Below, piece by piece: positions 60,872 to 64,000 of a DNA stretch of 64,000 bases. The stretch is from Mycoplasma tauri (lineage in GTDB: Bacteria > Bacillota_I > Bacilli_A > Mycoplasmatales > Metamycoplasmataceae). Within the stretch, counting starts at the first letter, position 1, and every line of letters begins with the position of its first letter. The stretch is from positions 1 through 64,000 of the forward strand of contig NZ_CP070479.1 of assembly GCF_016925555.1 (NCBI RefSeq). The letters are read 5' to 3'. A program made the translations under genes and the position numbers. The notes under the pieces were generated by a model, which ran no database searches, was not told the origin of the DNA, and saw nothing but the letters and a program-made list of their open reading frames with translations.

Positions 60872-62173
60872 ATGCCCGATTACCTGAAAGTTATATGTGT
60901 TGCAGGACTAATAATATTAATTGTATTTAGTGGTGTTTTTTCAGCTTGTGAAACTGCATATACATCTATAAACCCAGGAAAAATTGAAGCTATGGTTCAA
61001 AATAAAGAATTTGGAGCCAAAGCCATCAAGAAGCAACATAAATTTTTTAATCAACTACTTAGTACGATTTTAATTTGTAATAATATTGTTAATATTGCTG
61101 CATCATCTATAATGTCTTATTTACTTACTGAATGATGATTAAATGGTCATGGAGATGTTGAAAGTTATACAGTTATTATTTCAACAGCAGTTATGACTCC
61201 ATTGATAGTTTTATTTGGTGAAATTACACCCAAACTCATTGCTAAAAAACATCCAATTGGCGTGGCAAAAGTTTTTTGTTACTTTATTGAATTATTTTTC
61301 TATGTGTTTTGAATTTTTACCTTTCCAATTAGCAAGATTGGTAAAAATATTTACATAACAAATGCTGAAAAAGATGTTAAAGGTTTAATTCATGTTGCTC
61401 AAAATGAAGGTGTTTTAGAAACTAATGAAAGTATTATGGCCCAAAATGCTCTTGACTTAGATAGTACAAAAGTTTCAAAACACTTTATAAGAATAAAAGA
61501 TGTTGAATATGTAAACTATAACGATAGTGTATCAGATGCAATTGCAATTTTTAAGGAAACAAATTATAGTCGCTTACCTGTTAGAAAAAATGACACATAC
61601 ATAGGAATAATTCACCTTAAAGATATATTCTTTTTATCTAAAGGTAAAGTTATTAATTATTTAAAACCTATTCCAAGAGTGTCAAAGAATACTAATTTAT
61701 CACTTGCTCTTGAAAAAATGCGTAGTGAAAAAGCTCAAATGGCTTTTGTTACTGACAATAATTATAGTGATATAGCAATTGGGATTATTACCATTGAAGA
61801 TATTATAGAAGAGATTATTGGCGAAATTTATGATGAGTTTGACAATGATGAATGAGAGGACTTTTTTGAAATAAGTCTCGAACTTTTTCATGCTTCTGGA
61901 AAACTCAAAATGAAAGATGTTATAAATCGTATAGGTCTTAATGTTGAAGACATAAGTGATGAAGAAAAAGATTTAACAATTTATGAATTCATTAGAAAAA
62001 GAGTCGGGTATGAACCTAGAAAGAATACAAGATATTCTTTTGATGACATACACCTTCGTGTCTTGGCAATTAATAATAGAAAGAATTTTGATGCTAAGAT
62101 TGAAATTGAATTAGGCAATAAAACAGGCTTAAACGACGAAGAAACATATGAATATAATGATTCTGATAAATAG
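60872..62173 (+). CDS. CNNM/CorC-type membrane protein with CBS domains
   Basis: A 433-residue HlyC/CorC (DUF21-CBS) protein. Four helices make up the N-terminal DUF21 part with the typical VFSACETAYTSINPGK and GEITPKLIAKKHP. Two CBS domains follow (about residues 195-325, with SRLPVRKND and AIGIITIEDIIEEIIGEI), then a C-terminal CorC domain. These proteins are linked to magnesium or cobalt export; the cargo is not provable here. It begins three bases after dnaC, so both may be transcribed together. Confidence 0.88.
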
Positions 62174-62200
62174 CATATTTGTGCTATTTTTTTATTTTTC
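62168..62200 (+). terminator. Terminator of the gdpP-to-CNNM run
   Basis: Stem AAATAGCA with TGCTATTT, a six-base loop and a T run. It overlaps the stop codon. Confidence 0.8.
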
Positions 62201-62248
62201 AAAAAATAATTTGTTTAAATAAATATTGATTATGTAGTTTTTTTAATG

Positions 62249-62254
62249 TATAAT
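62249..62254 (+). promoter_or_regulatory. Probable -10 box of tRNA-Gly
   Basis: TATAAT 14 bases before the first tRNA base. Confidence 0.5.
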
Positions 62255-62268
62255 ATAAAAGCATTTTT

Positions 62269-62342
62269 GCAAATGTAGTTCAATGGTAGAACTCCAGCCT
62301 TCCAAGCTGGTCATGCGGGTTCGATTCCCGTCATTTGCTCCA
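62269..62342 (+). tRNA. tRNA-Gly (anticodon TCC)
   Basis: The acceptor arms GCAAATG and CATTTGC pair, the anticodon loop CTTCCAA gives TCC, the T loop is TTCGATT, and CCA is encoded. Confidence 0.95.
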
Positions 62343-62365
62343 TTTGCTTAATGTAATTAAGCGCT

Positions 62366-62408
62366 AATAAACAAACTAAGGTCACCCCTTAGTTTGTTTA
62401 TTTTTTTT
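62366..62408 (+). terminator. Strong terminator of tRNA-Gly
   Basis: A perfect 16-base stem (AATAAACAAACTAAGG with its complement), a five-base loop and a run of T, 24 bases after the tRNA. Confidence 0.88.
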
Positions 62409-62565
62409 AACGTATTTGCCCATAAAATTAAAAATAAAAAATATTCATTTATATTTAGTTTCTAATCCATTAATTTTTAAAAAAATTAATATAAAATTTA
62501 AATTTATACGAAGACGTTTTATAAAAAATCGACTTTTAATTATTAAAAAAGGAGTTTATAAATAT

Positions 62566-63525
62566 ATGTTTCGTTTTTATCACTTTTCAAAAGCAAGTCG
62601 AGAAAATGCTAAAGAGCCTAATGATTTATTAACGTGATCTATTAATTTAATTAGTGAATTTTTTGGCACTATATTCATTTCTATAGCATTTGCTGGTTTA
62701 TCAATTTTGATAAATGGCAGGAAATTAGGCAGTTATATGCTAAATGATGTTGTAGTTGGATTTTATGCAGGTTTTGCTGTTATAGGCCCAGCTTCATTGT
62801 TTTTTGGACATTGAAGTGCTGATATGAATCCAATAAATAGCATTTATAAAATTATCAATGGCAGAGACACAGTTTTATATGGAATGAGCAAAATAATAGT
62901 TCAATTTTTTGGTGGTATATCTGCAGGATTAATGATTTATACTATTGGGACATGAACTAATGATGGCAATGCTGCAAATATAGCTATAAGTGCTGTTGAA
63001 GTTGCCAAGAAAGATTTTCTTAAATGGAACAATACTGGACAAAGTGCATTAATTGGAGGCTCTGGTTGAATTTTCTTTGGAGAGCTAATTGTTGCAGCTA
63101 TTTTCTTGTTTCCTTCTTTTACACCAAGGCTTAATGGAAGAAATGAAAAATATAGAACAATTATGAAAATGTTTATTTTTTCACTTTGTGTTTGAACAGG
63201 AAGTCTCATTGGTTCAACAGCAATAAACCCTGCTAGAGGTTTGGCTCAGCAAATACCAGCACTATTTTTTGGAATTAAAGATGGATCTACACTTCACGGA
63301 CAAACTGATTTAATACTTTCTACTATTTTTCTAGTACTTGGTGGATGTTTTGCCCCTCTCTTTTATGCTTTAGTTCAAGGTTTTACAGAAACATATTTTA
63401 ACCCTTTAATCAATAAAATTTTCTATTATCATAATAGAAGTAAATTATTTATGATTTCAAATAAAGATAAGTTAAAACTTAAAAAAAATAAAAAAAATAT
63501 TAACAATAAACAAAAATATGAATAG
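62566..63525 (+). CDS. Aquaporin/glycerol facilitator family channel
   Basis: A 319-residue membrane channel of the MIP family with six helices. The two pore loops carry NPI (residues 88-90) instead of the usual NPA, and NPARG (221-225). These proteins pass water, glycerol or small solutes. Glycerol uptake would supply GpsA-linked lipid backbones, but the substrate is a guess. The ATG at 62566 follows GGAG (11-base spacing); an ATG at 62416 would add 50 basic residues. The C terminus is Lys/Asn-rich. Confidence 0.82.
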
Positions 63526-63624
63526 TAAAGGAAAAATACATATATACCTATAAAATAGCAGTTTTGGATAATGCTTTTTATTAAAATAGTTATTATCTAT
63601 GAAGAAGTAAAATGAGTATTAATG

Positions 63625-63630
63625 TATAAT
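63625..63630 (+). promoter_or_regulatory. Leaderless promoter -10 box of argS
   Basis: TATAAT with eight bases to the ATG at 63639 and no ribosome site between them. Confidence 0.55.
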
Positions 63631-63638
63631 GTAATAAT

Positions 63639-64000
63639 ATGAATAAGTTAGAATTTAAAGAAAAATTGCTTAAAAAAATACAAGAAATAGCTAATGAATT
63701 AGGTATAGAAAAAGAAGTTTTTTTGATTGAACCTAAAGGTCATGCTGATTTAACTACTAATATGGCTATGGGAAATAAAGGAAGAGATCCGCATATATTG
63801 GCTAATGAAATAATATCTAGATTGAATTCTAAAGAATTAGGGCTTGAGAAAATTGAAGTTGCTGGCCCTGGCTTTATTAATTTTTATGTAGATAATAATT
63901 TCTTTGTTAAAGCTGTTAATGAAATTATTAAGTTTGGTAAAAAATATGGCAAAGGCAATAAAAAAGGCAAGATAAATATAGAATTTGTTTCGGCTAATCC
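63639..64000 (+). CDS. argS: Arginyl-tRNA synthetase, N-terminal part
   Basis: The first 120 codons of ArgRS, cut by the window end. Residues 1-100 fit the ArgRS N-terminal domain, with PKGHADLTTNMAM and VAGPGFINFYV, and the last residues IEFVSANP lead into the class I core (usually V-E-F-x-S-A-N-P-T-G). ArgRS charges tRNA-Arg. Confidence 0.9.
   Translation, partial: MNKLEFKEKLLKKIQEIANELGIEKEVFLIEPKGHADLTTNMAMGNKGRDPHILANEIISRLNSKELGLEKIEVAGPGFINFYVDNNFFVKAVNEIIKFGKKYGKGNKKGKINIEFVSAN

Noticed and set aside
62416-62565. Longer start for the aquaporin-family protein at 62416
   Set aside because: It adds a basic 50-residue tail with no ribosome site, only a few bases after the tRNA-Gly terminator; ATG 62566 has GGAG.

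Overview
This window is the dnaA end of a mycoplasma chromosome (class Mollicutes). The DNA is very AT-rich. Nearly every long gene reads through in-frame TGA codons at tryptophan positions (genetic code 4), there is no cell-wall gene, and lipoproteins and uptake transporters are prominent. Gene content (PDxFFG giant protein with OppABCDF, MnuA-like nuclease, short ComEC, asnA, deoD) fits Mycoplasma sensu lato, perhaps the hominis/arginini or a neighbouring group. That finer placement is a guess.

Layout. 0-3 kb: dnaA, dnaN, an S4-domain protein, tRNA-Tyr and tRNA-Gln. 3-10.4 kb (+): deoD, a surface nuclease lipoprotein whose catalytic halves are in swapped order, a HAD phosphatase, an unknown two-helix membrane protein next to lemA, and an alpha/beta hydrolase. 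10.4-20.8 kb (-): a frameshifted small membrane gene, polC, asnA, a PQ-loop transporter, a second hydrolase, and yidC-rnpA-rpmH, which in most relatives sits beside dnaA. 21-29.5 kb (+): serS, gap, the run mnmE-tatD-rsmA-gpsA, then comEA and a frameshifted comEC. 29.5-36.1 kb (-): tRNA-Arg, tRNA-Cys, pyrH-frr, a YihY/BrkB protein, a sigma-like gene upstream of rpmG-secE-nusG, and cysS-rlmB. 36.3-54.3 kb (+): one operon with a 3340-residue PDxFFG protein carrying a zinc-protease HExxH motif, followed by oppA-B-C-D-F. 54.3-56.5 kb (-): three poorly known genes. 57-64 kb (+): gdpP-rplI-dnaC, a CBS-domain transporter, tRNA-Gly, an aquaporin-family channel and the start of argS.

How the parts fit. 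Much of the window is core information processing (replication, translation, RNA modification, membrane insertion). The accessory part reflects life on host material: a surface nuclease plus nucleoside phosphorylase for nucleotide salvage, a giant surface protein with a protease motif joined to peptide uptake, and DNA-uptake genes. Many genes have a TATAAT box 6-8 bases before the ATG and no Shine-Dalgarno sequence, so leaderless transcripts look common. The most unusual items are the permuted nuclease, the giant protease-like gene joined to Opp, the sigma factor beside rpmG-secE-nusG, and two genes broken at homopolymers.
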